NCBI GenBank assembly: GCA_019115225.1
Contig: DXEA01000041.1
Span: 1-42,282 of the forward strand
DNA: 42,282 nt
From: Candidatus Evtepia faecigallinarum
GTDB lineage: Bacteria; Bacillota; Clostridia; Oscillospirales; Oscillospiraceae
Direction of reading: 5' to 3'
Both the position numbers and the translations under genes were made by a program. This document shows, piece by piece, positions 1 through 7,390 of this stretch; position 1 is the stretch's first letter, and every line of letters starts with the position of its first letter. The notes beneath the pieces are model-generated. The model saw only the letters and a list, made by a program, of their open reading frames with translations, was not told where the DNA came from and ran no database searches.

Positions 1-922
1 AACGGATCAGAGTGGCGACGATCTCCCGGTTGAAGTGGTTTTCCAGTTCATCTACAATGAGGTAGCCCCCCGTCTGGAAGGTCTCCATTGCCTGTAAGAA
101 GACATTGATCCCTTTGATGGTTCCCGAAGAGAGGTATCGGTCCAGTTCGGACATCTGTTTGAGAAGAAGTTCATCCTGGCCCTTGAACTTCAAGCGGATG
201 TCCATGCCTTTCGTCTTGGGCTCTACCTTGAGATATTCAATGCTCGGGTCAAAAAAAGCAATGAGCTGGGAGGGGCAGTCCTCTTTGATGCGCAGATGGT
301 TGATGTTCGTGTAGCGCAGTAGTTCTGAGAATGTGATCTGTTCCCGGTTCCGCTTGTTGAAGGCTACCATGATGCTTACATCATCCAGAAGGAACTCTGC
401 GTTTCCATGGATATTTCTGGACAAATTGATCTCGATGCCGTCGAAATCAAAGAGCGCCTTCTTGCTTTTCACTTTCGATAGAGCTTTCGATTGCAGCGTT
501 TCTCGAGCAATGGCCAGCTTGCCGCCCTGCTTTGTGATGACCGTTCTCAGAAGATTGACCGCTCCCCTTTCCGACCAGGGAAACGTCTCTCGATTGCGGG
601 CGAAAAAATAGGTATCAAGGGTAGCGTGGCTGCCCTCAGACAATCCGTCCAGGATATCTGCGCAATCAATGCCATTGAGAGGCTCGTTGTTGAGCATTCG
701 GCAAACGAAAGCGATGAGTTTCAAAATAGTGGTCTTGCCCGAGGCATTGATCCCTATGACAGACAGGACGTTATTCTGATAGAATTCTTGTAGCCCGGTG
801 TGGAATACGCAGCTCATTTCTTTTGCGTTGTCTTCAGTCACTCTTTGCAGGGCCAAAAAGTCGATCTCACAATGCTCCTGGAAAAGTGGAATCCCTGACG
901 CTCGGATTTTTAAGAGTTTCAT
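1..922 (-). CDS. AAA family ATPase (C-terminus outside window)
   Basis: The minus strand stays open from the ATG at 922 to the window edge, giving 307 residues. A Walker A motif GINASGKT (residues 57-64) follows a short N-terminal beta-strand segment, and a Walker B-like YLIVDELENHFN lies close to the edge, as in the AAA_15/AAA_21 (OLD/RecF-like) group of stand-alone ATPases. The distance between the two motifs is filled by a charged segment with no other recognised domain. The start is supported by AGAGGTG eight bases upstream. Related ATPases often form two-gene abortive-infection or nuclease pairs (for example with RloB), but any partner would lie left of the window, so a defence role is only inferred. 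Base composition is visibly more AT-rich than the neighbours, consistent with recent acquisition. Confidence 0.85.
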   Translation of the reverse strand, partial: MKLLKIRASGIPLFQEHCEIDFLALQRVTEDNAKEMSCVFHTGLQEFYQNNVLSVIGINASGKTTILKLIAFVCRMLNNEPLNGIDCADILDGLSEGSHATLDTYFFARNRETFPWSERGAVNLLRTVITKQGGKLAIARETLQSKALSKVKSKKALFDFDGIEINLSRNIHGNAEFLLDDVSIMVAFNKRNREQITFSELLRYTNINHLRIKEDCPSQLIAFFDPSIEYLKVEPKTKGMDIRLKFKGQDELLLKQMSELDRYLSSGTIKGINVFLQAMETFQTGGYLIVDELENHFNREIVATLIR

Positions 923-971
923 GGGCGCACCTCTTTATGATAATTACAGAAAAGATGTGTTTGATGCTTTC

Positions 972-1031
972 ATTATAGCAATTATCACCCGAAAAACAAT
1001 ATTAAATACGTAAAATCCGTTTTTAATATTG
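972..1031 (-). promoter_or_regulatory. Promoter of the AAA ATPase gene with palindromic operator candidate
   Basis: Reading leftward, a -35 TTGTTT (994-999) and a perfect -10 TATAAT (972-977) are 16 bp apart, about 50 bp upstream of the ATG. A perfect 10-bp inverted repeat, CAATATTAAA at 997-1006 and TTTAATATTG at 1022-1031, overlaps the -35 and extends upstream. A dyad at this position suggests a repressor or activator site, but no regulator gene is visible beside it. Confidence 0.6.
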
Positions 1032-1101
1032 CGGGAGGGGGGAGCGCTTTGCAGCCTGAGGGGGACCCATGAAGGGATCACAGATGGTTCGGCCCCGACA
1101 T

Positions 1102-1133
1102 GCAAAACAGCGGCAGGGGTGCCCCTGTTTTGC
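1102..1133 (-). terminator. Hairpin after the MATE gene, possible terminator
   Basis: Arms 1102-1115 and 1120-1133 pair over 14 bp with one mismatch and a 4-base loop, about 20 bases beyond the MATE stop codon. No strong U tract follows the stem on the minus strand, so termination efficiency is uncertain. Confidence 0.4.
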
Positions 1134-1151
1134 AGTAGCTACTGTTCTGGT

Positions 1152-2483
1152 TCAGTAGCCGTATTTTTTCCGGTTGGCCGCCAGAAAGGCGGCAGTGACT
1201 ACCAGGGCGGGGACTTCCGCCGCGGCCACCGCCAGCCACACCCCGTCCAGGTCCAGCGCCAGGGGGAGCAGGAGGACTGCCGCCACCTGGAAGACGAGCA
1301 CCCGCAGGAAGGCGATGGCCGCGGAGATGAGGCCGTTGTTCAGGGCGGTGAAGAAGGAGGAGCCCCACAGGTTCAGCCCCATGCACAGGAAGGCCAGGGA
1401 GTAGAGCCGGAAGCCCCGGAGGGTCAGGGCGTACAGGGCGGGGTCGTAGCTGGTAAAAATGCTCACCAGCAGCACCGCCGCCCCCTCGGCCACCAGGGCC
1501 AGCAGGACCCCTGCCCCGGCCATCAGGCGCAGGCTCATGGAGAAGAGGTTGTGCAGCTCGGCCCGGTTCTCCGCCCCGTAGTGGTAGCTGACCAGGGGGG
1601 CGCTGCCCAGGGCAAAGCCCAGGAAGGTGCCCACAAAGACGAAGTTGACATACATGATGACCCCGTAGGCGGCCACCCCGTCCTCCCCCACCAGCTTCAT
1701 GAACTGGAAGTTGTAGAGGATGTTCACCAGGGCGGTGGACAGGTTGGAGACCATCTCCGACGAGCCGTTCAGGCAGGTCTGGGCCACTATGCGGCCATAG
1801 AAGCGGCCGGGCCGGCGCAGGCGCAGCAGGCTGTCGTTTTTCCGGGCAAAGTAGAGAAGGGGGATGACGCTCCCCACCAGCATCCCCAGCACCGTGGCCG
1901 CCGCCGCCCCGGCCAGCCCCCACTGGAAGCCGGCGATGAAGACGGCGTCCAGGACCATGTTGGTCAGGCCCGCGGCCAGGTTGACCTTCAGGCTCAGCCC
2001 CGGCTTTTCCGCCGCCACAAAGAAGCACTGAAAGGCCGACTGGAGCATGAAGGCCGCCTGGCCGGCAAAGAGGATGCGGCCGTAGCGGATGGTGTCCGCC
2101 AGCAGCTGGCCCTCGGCCCCCAGGGCCCGGGCGATCTGGGGGGTGAAGAGGACCCCCAGGCCCCCCAGCACCAGGCCCACGGCCAGGGTCAGGTAGATGA
2201 GCAGGGAAAAGTATTTCTGGGCCAGCTCGTCCTTCCCCTCCCCCAGGGTCCGGGCCACCACGGCGCTGCCGCCGGTGCCCACCATGAAGCCCAGGGTGCA
2301 CAGGGCCATACACACGGGGAAGATCAGGTTCACCGCCGCCAGGGCGGTCTTGCCCACGAAGTTGGAGACAAAGACCCCGTCCACGATGCTGTACAGGGAC
2401 ATAAAGACCATCATCACCATGGTGGGCAGGGTGAAGCGCAGCAGGCGCCGGTAGGTGAAGTGGCTGGAGAGGGAGAGGGTCAC
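1152..2483 (-). CDS. MATE family efflux transporter
   Basis: 443 residues, the usual MATE length. The protein opens with FTYRRLLRFTLPTMVMMVFMSLYS and continues as about twelve hydrophobic segments in two similar halves. The motifs SIVDGVFVSNFVG near the N-terminus and GSAVVARTLGEG in the first half are typical of NorM/MepA multidrug and toxin extrusion proteins, which export cationic compounds using H+ or Na+ gradients. The start is taken as the GTG at 2481-2483, which follows AAGGAGG and overlaps the stop of the upstream marR gene (GTGA). The reading frame stays open further upstream through marR, but that part is not coding in this frame. Co-transcription with a MarR regulator suggests drug- or ligand-inducible export. 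The substrate cannot be told from sequence. Confidence 0.9.
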   Translation of the reverse strand: MTLSLSSHFTYRRLLRFTLPTMVMMVFMSLYSIVDGVFVSNFVGKTALAAVNLIFPVCMALCTLGFMVGTGGSAVVARTLGEGKDELAQKYFSLLIYLTLAVGLVLGGLGVLFTPQIARALGAEGQLLADTIRYGRILFAGQAAFMLQSAFQCFFVAAEKPGLSLKVNLAAGLTNMVLDAVFIAGFQWGLAGAAAATVLGMLVGSVIPLLYFARKNDSLLRLRRPGRFYGRIVAQTCLNGSSEMVSNLSTALVNILYNFQFMKLVGEDGVAAYGVIMYVNFVFVGTFLGFALGSAPLVSYHYGAENRAELHNLFSMSLRLMAGAGVLLALVAEGAAVLLVSIFTSYDPALYALTLRGFRLYSLAFLCMGLNLWGSSFFTALNNGLISAAIAFLRVLVFQVAAVLLLPLALDLDGVWLAVAAAEVPALVVTAAFLAANRKKYGY

Positions 2484-2923
2484 GGTCTGCCTCCTTCCCC
2501 CAGCAGGCGGCGGTGGACGGCCACGTACTTTCGGGTCAGGGCCAGCAGGGTCTGGATCTCCTCCGGGTCCAGCTCCTCGATGACCTGGTTTTCCCGCTGA
2601 AAGACGGGGGTGAGCTTGTCCTCCAGGGCCCGGCGGCCTGTGGGGGTGAGGAGGATCTTCCGGTCCCGGCCGGGGCCGGGGGCCATGGTGAGATAGCCCT
2701 TTTTCTCCAACCCCTTGATGGAGGAGTGGATGGTCTGCTTGCTGGCGTAGTAGTGCCGGGCGATCTCCTGCTGGGTGCAGCCGTCCCCCAGCTCGGCCAG
2801 GGCGTACAGGATGAGAAAGCCGCTGTCGGACAGGCCGGCGGCCACGGCGGCGGCGTGGTAGGTCTCCTCCATGGCTTTGTACAGCCGGTTCATCTCTTCC
2901 ACTTCCGGGCGGAGTGGGATCAT
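2480..2923 (-). CDS. MarR family transcriptional regulator
   Basis: 147 residues, normal for MarR. The middle of the protein (about residues 38-95) reads as a winged helix-turn-helix: LYALAELGDGCTQQEIARHY, then recognition helix ASKQTIHSSIKGLEKKGYL and a wing with the basic MAPGPGRDRKILLTPTGRRAL. Flanking helices would form the dimer interface. The ATG at 2923 is 8 bases after GGAGG. An alternative ATG 7 bases earlier is in the other frame. It is the first gene of a two-gene operon with the MATE exporter and lies directly downstream of a perfect palindrome placed within its own promoter, so autorepression relieved by an exporter substrate is the expected mode of action (inferred from the family). 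Confidence 0.93.
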   Translation of the reverse strand: MIPLRPEVEEMNRLYKAMEETYHAAAVAAGLSDSGFLILYALAELGDGCTQQEIARHYYASKQTIHSSIKGLEKKGYLTMAPGPGRDRKILLTPTGRRALEDKLTPVFQRENQVIEELDPEEIQTLLALTRKYVAVHRRLLGEGGRP

Positions 2924-2939
2924 GGCGCATACCTCCTTG

Positions 2940-2987
2940 GTCCGATTTCATACCAACCTATTATAGTATGAAATCGGACTTTGTCAA
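2940..2987 (-). promoter_or_regulatory. marR-MATE promoter with perfect palindromic operator
   Basis: Leftward -35 TTGACA (2982-2987) and -10 TATAAT (2960-2965), both full consensus, are 16 bp apart. A perfect 14-bp inverted repeat, GTCCGATTTCATAC at 2940-2953 and GTATGAAATCGGAC at 2966-2979, places one arm in the -35/-10 spacer and the other at the transcription start, with the -10 lying in the 12-bp centre. A bound MarR dimer would block RNA polymerase. Confidence 0.9.
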
Positions 2988-3003
2988 GCCCCCTCTGACA
3001 AAA

Positions 3004-3034
3004 ACCGCCCCGGAGCATTTGGCTCCGGGGCGGT
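3004..3034 (-). terminator. Intrinsic terminator, distal copy downstream of hup
   Basis: A 13-bp perfect GC-rich stem (arms 3004-3016 and 3022-3034, loop ATTTG). On the minus strand it is followed by a run of Ts. The stem is almost identical to the hairpin at 3238-3270; only the loop differs. Confidence 0.8.
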
Positions 3035-3060
3035 CAGTCTGTGGAAAAAGCCTCGCAGAG

Positions 3061-3234
3061 TTTCGCGGCCGCAGCCGCGAAATCAGATGGAATCATTTTC
3101 GGCGGCGGCGTGTACGTCGCCGAAAATACTTCTCGCGGAGCGGCGTGCCGAATTGTCCGCCCCTTGGCGGACAACCGAGGCGCGCAGCGCAGCGCCATCC
3201 CCTTTGTCGAAGAAGGCTGTGCCTTCTTCGACAA
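3061..3234. repeat. Hairpin-array element between duplicated terminators
   Basis: A gene-free stretch with at least four strong inverted repeats in succession: 3061-3069/3074-3082 (9 bp), 3095-3104/3118-3127 (10 bp, extendable), 3153-3161/3166-3174 (9 bp) and 3204-3217/3221-3234 (14 bp, 3-base loop). A weaker one, GGCGC/GCGCC, sits near 3179-3195, and another is next to hup at 3275-3280/3289-3294. The whole array lies between two copies of the same terminator stem. A minus-strand frame (about 66 codons, 3034-3234) stays open across it, but there is no ribosome binding site and the base order is explained by the hairpins. It may be an interspersed palindromic repeat (MITE-like) or a structured RNA at the 3' end of the hup message; these cannot be separated from one copy. 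Confidence 0.6.
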
Positions 3235-3237
3235 GCT

Positions 3238-3270
3238 AACCGCCCCGGAGCATGGCGCTCCGGGGCGGTT
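3238..3270 (-). terminator. Terminator-like hairpin, hup-proximal copy
   Basis: A 14-bp perfect stem (arms 3238-3251 and 3257-3270, loop ATGGC) starts 35 bases beyond the hup stop. The following minus-strand bases are TTAGCTTG, a poor U tract, so the distal copy at 3004-3034 may do the real termination. Confidence 0.6.
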
Positions 3271-3304
3271 TGGGCAAGGGTCCTCGGGCCCTTGGGATAT
3301 CTGC

Positions 3305-3580
3305 TTATTGATCCACGGCGTCCTTGAGGGCCTTGCCGGCCTTGAAGGTGGGCACCTTGGTGGCGGGGATGGGGATGTCCTCCCCGGTCTTGGGGTTGCG
3401 GCCCATGCGCTCGGCGCGGACCTTGGTCTCGAAGGCGCCGAAGCCCACGATCTGGACCTTCTCCTCCTCGGCCAGGGCCTTGGTGATCAGGTTGATGGCG
3501 GCGTTGAGGCCGATCTCCACGTTCTTGCGGGAGAAGCCGGTCTCCTCTGCCACACTCAGGATCAGTTCAGTCTTGTTCAT
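3305..3580 (-). CDS. hup: HU family DNA-binding protein
   Basis: 91 residues, the standard HU length. It begins MNKTELI and carries the family signature GFGAFETKVRAERMGRNPKT, where the beta-arm would hold the DNA-bending proline in NPKTGEDIPIPA, and ends FKAGKALKDAV. HU is the small nucleoid protein that bends and compacts DNA as a dimer. The ATG overlaps the mazG stop (ATGA at 3577-3580), so the two are translationally coupled. AGAAAGGG upstream serves as ribosome binding site. The order flippase-mazG-hup matches the yabM-yabN neighbourhood of Firmicutes. Confidence 0.96.
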   Translation of the reverse strand: MNKTELILSVAEETGFSRKNVEIGLNAAINLITKALAEEEKVQIVGFGAFETKVRAERMGRNPKTGEDIPIPATKVPTFKAGKALKDAVDQ

Positions 3581-4377
3581 GGTTGATTACCCTTTCTCTC
3601 TTCGTTCTCGGGATGCTTTTCCCGGTTCCACAGCACCATGAGCTGGTCTACGGTCAGGTCCCTCATGTCCTGCCCCTGGGCTGCTGCCGCCGCCTCTACC
3701 CCAGCGAAGCGGCGAATGAATTTCTCGCAGGTGCCGGCCAGGGCATCCTCGGGGTCTATTTGAAAGAACCGGCCTACCTTCACTGCGGCAAACAGCAGGT
3801 CGCCCAGCTCTTCCTCCACATTGCTCTTGTCGCGCACGGCGGTGCGCAGCTCGTCCAGTTCCTCGGCGAGCTTGTCCATGGCCCCCTGGACGTCGGGCCA
3901 CTCAAAGCCCGCCTTGGCGGCCTTGGTCTGGAGCTTTTCCGCCCGCCACAGGCCGGGCAGACTCCTGGCCACGCTCTGGAGGGTGGCGGTGTAGGTGGTC
4001 TGGCCCTTCTCCTGGCGCTTGAGCTCCTCCCAGTTGCTCTCCGCCGCCCCGCCAAAGACGTGGGGGTGGCGGAAGATGAGCTTTTTGCAGATGCCGTCGG
4101 CCACGTCGTCCAGGTCGAAGCGGCCGGCGTCCTCCTCGATGGAGGCGTGGAAGAGGACCTGGAGCAGGACATCTCCCAACTCTTCCTTCAGGTGGGCGGG
4201 GCTCTTTTCGTCAATGGCCTCGGCCACCTCGTAGGCCTCTTCGATGAAATTGCGGCGGATGCTCTCGTGGGTCTGTTCCCCGTCCCAGGGGCAGCCGCCG
4301 GGGTGGCGGAGGACGGCCACCAGGCGACGCAGGTCGTCCACCGTATAGTTCTCTTTGGTTTCAAATTTTACCATCAT
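3577..4377 (-). CDS. mazG: Nucleoside triphosphate pyrophosphohydrolase MazG
   Basis: 266 residues, matching bacterial MazG, which hydrolyses (d)NTPs to NMP and pyrophosphate and cleans the nucleotide pool. There are two MazG domains: the first (about residues 12-120) has the CPWDGEQTHESIRRNFIEEAYEVAEAID and EELGDVLLQVLFHA metal-binding helices; the second (about 145-230) has LAEELDELRTAV and EEELGDLLFAAVKVGRF. The start ATGATG at 4377 has only a weak GAG-type ribosome binding site. The gene sits 74 bases after the spoVB-like gene and overlaps hup by four bases. The gap at 4378-4451 holds a small GCCC-TTCG-GGGC-type hairpin only. Confidence 0.95.
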   Translation of the reverse strand: MMVKFETKENYTVDDLRRLVAVLRHPGGCPWDGEQTHESIRRNFIEEAYEVAEAIDEKSPAHLKEELGDVLLQVLFHASIEEDAGRFDLDDVADGICKKLIFRHPHVFGGAAESNWEELKRQEKGQTTYTATLQSVARSLPGLWRAEKLQTKAAKAGFEWPDVQGAMDKLAEELDELRTAVRDKSNVEEELGDLLFAAVKVGRFFQIDPEDALAGTCEKFIRRFAGVEAAAAAQGQDMRDLTVDQLMVLWNREKHPENEERKGNQP

Positions 4378-4451
4378 TTATATCATATCATCTCGGTTGT
4401 CACAAGCCCTTCGGGCATATTTTTTGCCTCAGGCTGTAAATTTTATTCCTT

Positions 4452-6047
4452 TTACCACTTGATGCGCAGCAGTTTGGCGATCTTATCCCCCTTGGGCATC
4501 AGGGCCAGGTCGTCCCGGGAGACGATGCGCAGCACCACCACCAGCACGGCATAGACGACGCAGCCGGCCACGATGGCCCCGGCCACCGACAGGGTGTTGC
4601 CCAGGTGACCGGCCAGCAGGCCGTAGCAGGCCCAGGCGGCCGCCCCCATGATGACGGCGGCGATGGTGGGCTTGACAAAGACCCGCAGGTAGCGGGGGGG
4701 ATGGGGGGTGACCTTTTTGATGGCCACCAGCTCCATGACCGAGACCAGGGCAAAGCACACCAGGGTGCCCATGGGGGCCCCCTTGATGCCCACGGCGGGC
4801 AGCTGGACCAGGACAAAGTTCACCAGCAGCTTCACGGCGCTGCTGATGGCGATGAACCAGATGGGCAGGGCCGCCCGGCCGTTGGCCTGGAGGATGGCGT
4901 TGCACAGGAGCATCATGCACACGAAGATGGAGGCGATGCCCAGCAGGAAGAGGCAGTGGCTGGCCACCTCCTGGTTGGTCTCGGGATAGAGCATCTGGAT
5001 GATGGGGGCGGAGAGGACGGCCAGACCCACCCCGGCCGGCAGGGCCAGCAGGGCCCCCACCCGCAGGGCGGACTCGGCGATCTTGCCGGCCCCCAGGGTG
5101 TCCTTTTTGGTCAGGGCGGCGGAGACGGCGGGGACGATGCAGGCGGTCAGGGAGACCATGAAGGCCGCCGGCAGGTTGTAGATGGTCACCGCCTTCTGGT
5201 AGCAGCCGTACAGGCTCACCGCCAGCTCCTCACTGTAGCCCAGGGCACTCTGGAGGAGGTTTTGCACCTGCACCGTGTCCAGATAGGTGGTGATGGGCAC
5301 CACGGAGGAGCTGAGGGTGATGGGGATGGCGATGGCCAGCAGGGTCTTGAGGATGCGCCCGGCGCTGTCGGGGGTGTCCTCGCTCCCCTCCCGGTCCCGC
5401 CGGCGGCTGCGGCGGTGGTGGCGGATCATCAGATAGACCAGGGAGACAAAGCCGCTGGCGGTGACGCCGCCGATGGCCCCGGCGGCGGAAAACTCACTGC
5501 CGAAGCCCAGGTAGAGGATGTACCAGGCCAGCACCAGGCCCACGATGAGCTTGGTCAGGGCCTCCAGCACCTGGGAGAAGGCGGTGGGCACCATGTCCGA
5601 GTGGCCCTGGGCGTAGCCCCGGTAGGCGGACATGGTACAGACAAAGAAGCAGGACAGGGCCATCACCCGCACGGCGGGGGCGGCCAGGCTGTCCCCCTGC
5701 AGGTCGGCCAGCTGCTGGGCAAAGACGAACATGATGAGGCTGCTGATGGCCCCCAGGATGATGAAGGTGATGAGGGCCACCCGGAAGACCCGCCCCACCT
5801 GGTTGCGCCGGCCCAGGGCGTTGGCCTCGGAGATGGTCTTGGACATGGCCACCGGCAGGCCGGCGGTGGAGACCATGAGCAGGAGGTTATAGATGGCATA
5901 GGCGTTGTTGAAGTGCCCGAAGCCCACGTCCCCCAGGATGCGGCCCAGGGGGATCTTATACAGGGCGCCGATGACCTTGACGATGGCGATGCTGATGGCC
6001 AGAATGGCGGCACCGCCGAAAAAGGTGTTGCTTTTCTGTTCTTTCAA
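4452..6047 (-). CDS. MOP-superfamily lipid flippase, SpoVB/YabM-like
   Basis: 531 residues of almost continuous hydrophobic segments (about 14), as in the polysaccharide/lipid II flippase branch (MurJ, SpoVB, YabM). N-terminal features are FFGGAAILAISIAIVKVIGALYKIPLG and the motif STAGLPVAMSKTISEANALG typical of SpoVB-type proteins. A basic cytoplasmic loop HHRRSRRRDR lies near residue 215. The expected role is moving undecaprenyl-linked cell-wall or spore-cortex precursors across the membrane. The gene directly precedes mazG and hup, which is the Firmicutes yabM-mazG arrangement and supports YabM/SpoVB over an O-antigen flippase. The ATG at 6047 is 19 bases after the upstream deaminase, so it may belong to the same transcript. 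Which of several paralogous roles it plays is not decidable here. Confidence 0.88.
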   Translation of the reverse strand: MKEQKSNTFFGGAAILAISIAIVKVIGALYKIPLGRILGDVGFGHFNNAYAIYNLLLMVSTAGLPVAMSKTISEANALGRRNQVGRVFRVALITFIILGAISSLIMFVFAQQLADLQGDSLAAPAVRVMALSCFFVCTMSAYRGYAQGHSDMVPTAFSQVLEALTKLIVGLVLAWYILYLGFGSEFSAAGAIGGVTASGFVSLVYLMIRHHRRSRRRDREGSEDTPDSAGRILKTLLAIAIPITLSSSVVPITTYLDTVQVQNLLQSALGYSEELAVSLYGCYQKAVTIYNLPAAFMVSLTACIVPAVSAALTKKDTLGAGKIAESALRVGALLALPAGVGLAVLSAPIIQMLYPETNQEVASHCLFLLGIASIFVCMMLLCNAILQANGRAALPIWFIAISSAVKLLVNFVLVQLPAVGIKGAPMGTLVCFALVSVMELVAIKKVTPHPPRYLRVFVKPTIAAVIMGAAAWACYGLLAGHLGNTLSVAGAIVAGCVVYAVLVVVLRIVSRDDLALMPKGDKIAKLLRIKW

Positions 6048-6066
6048 AACCGTCGATCCCTCCGCT

Positions 6067-7380
6067 TCACCGGCCTTCCCCGAAGAGTAGGGGCAGGGCG
6101 TATTGTGTTACCTCCGCCTGGATTTTTTCCAGGTCCAGGGTCAGGAAGGTCCCATTCTGGTATATGATCCTGCCCCGGGCCATATTCATCACCACGTCGC
6201 TGCCGTGGGCGGAGTAGACCAGGTTGTCCCGGACGCTGTGGCAGGGGGTGAGGGCGGGGCGGGTGAAGTCCACCAGGATCAGGTCGGCGGTGTGGCCGGG
6301 GGCGATTTTTCCGGTTTTGCGGCCCAGGGCCTTGGCCCCGTCCCGGGTGGCCATGGCCAGCACGTCCCGGGGCAGCAGGGCCAGGGGGTCGCGGGTGACC
6401 CCGTTGTGGAGGACGGCGGCGAACTTCATCTCTTCAAACATATCTAAGTTGTTGTTGGAGGAGACCCCGTCGGTGCCCAGGGCGACGTTCACTCCGGCCT
6501 TCTTCATGGCGGGGACCCAGGCCACCCCGGAGCCCAGCTTCAGGTTGGACACGGGGTTGTGGACGCAGGTGACCCCCTTGGCGGCCATGGCGGCCCAGTC
6601 CTCTTCCGTGGTCCAGACGCCGTGGGCGGCGATGGCCCGGGTGTCAAAGACCCCGTAGCGGGCCAGGATGGCAAAGGGGGTCATGCCCCAGCGCTGCTTG
6701 CAGGCCTCGTGCTCGGACTGGGTCTCGGACAGGTGGACGTGCATCCCTAAGCCCTTCTTCTGGGCGTAGTCGGCCATCCACTGCCACAGGGGGACGTTGG
6801 AGGTGTACTCCCCGTGGACGGAGGCGTCCACCAGGATCTGGCCGTCTCCGGCCCTGTGCCACTCCTCGGTGAGGATGCGCTGGTTCTCGCAGTCCTTGCA
6901 GGTGTCGGGGCCGAAGTCGGCGGGGGAGCCGAAATAGACGCCGCCGCAGGAGAGGTTGGCGCTGATGCCCGCCTCTAAGACGGTCTGGGCGATGTGGGGG
7001 GTGAACATGTACATGTCGGCGATGGTGGTCACGCCCCCGGCGATGAGCTCGGCCAGGGCCAGCCCCGCCCCCGCCCGGACGGCACGGCCGTCTAACTTGG
7101 CCTCGGCGGGGAAGATCCACTGGTTGAGCCAGGTGTGCAGGTCGCACCCGCCTCCGTAGCCCCGCAGGAGGGTCATGGGGATGTGGGTGTGGGCGTTGAC
7201 CAGGCCGGGCATCAGGACGTTGCCCTGGCAGTCGATCTCCCGGGTGAAGTCCCCCTGGGGGCGCTGGGTGCCCACGGAGAGGATCTTGTCCCCCTCCACG
7301 GCCACATAGGCGTGTTCCAGCAAGGTGTCTGCCTCGTCCATGAGCAGGGCGCGGCAGTTGTGGAGCAGAATTCGTTCCAT
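6067..7380 (-). CDS. mtaD: 5-methylthioadenosine/S-adenosylhomocysteine deaminase family amidohydrolase
   Basis: 437 residues. The metal-dependent hydrolase fold shows the ordered motifs HTH (residues 64-66, after PGLVNA), HVHLSET in the middle, HGVW, and GTDGVSSNNNLDM, where the last Asp is catalytic. The MTA/SAH deaminase branch carries exactly this set, with LNQWIFPAEAKL near residue 85. It would deaminate methylthioadenosine or SAH to the inosyl products in the cytosol. The start is placed at the ATG at 7380, eight bases after GAGG; the GTG three codons earlier lies inside the ribosome binding site. The purine nucleoside phosphorylase ends 10 bases upstream, suggesting deamination followed by phosphorolysis, although strict substrate preference is uncertain. 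Confidence 0.88.
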   Translation of the reverse strand: MERILLHNCRALLMDEADTLLEHAYVAVEGDKILSVGTQRPQGDFTREIDCQGNVLMPGLVNAHTHIPMTLLRGYGGGCDLHTWLNQWIFPAEAKLDGRAVRAGAGLALAELIAGGVTTIADMYMFTPHIAQTVLEAGISANLSCGGVYFGSPADFGPDTCKDCENQRILTEEWHRAGDGQILVDASVHGEYTSNVPLWQWMADYAQKKGLGMHVHLSETQSEHEACKQRWGMTPFAILARYGVFDTRAIAAHGVWTTEEDWAAMAAKGVTCVHNPVSNLKLGSGVAWVPAMKKAGVNVALGTDGVSSNNNLDMFEEMKFAAVLHNGVTRDPLALLPRDVLAMATRDGAKALGRKTGKIAPGHTADLILVDFTRPALTPCHSVRDNLVYSAHGSDVVMNMARGRIIYQNGTFLTLDLEKIQAEVTQYALPLLFGEGR

Positions 7381-7390
7381 GGCGGTCACC

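Noticed and set aside
1029-2600. Plus-strand open frame of over 500 codons opposite the MATE and marR genes
   Set aside because: Its Q/G/H/E-rich translation is a GC artefact, and it runs antisense through two clear genes and a start-stop overlap.
3034-3234. 66-codon minus-strand frame across the hairpin array
   Set aside because: No ribosome site, and the sequence is dominated by inverted repeats; kept as a repeat element rather than a gene.
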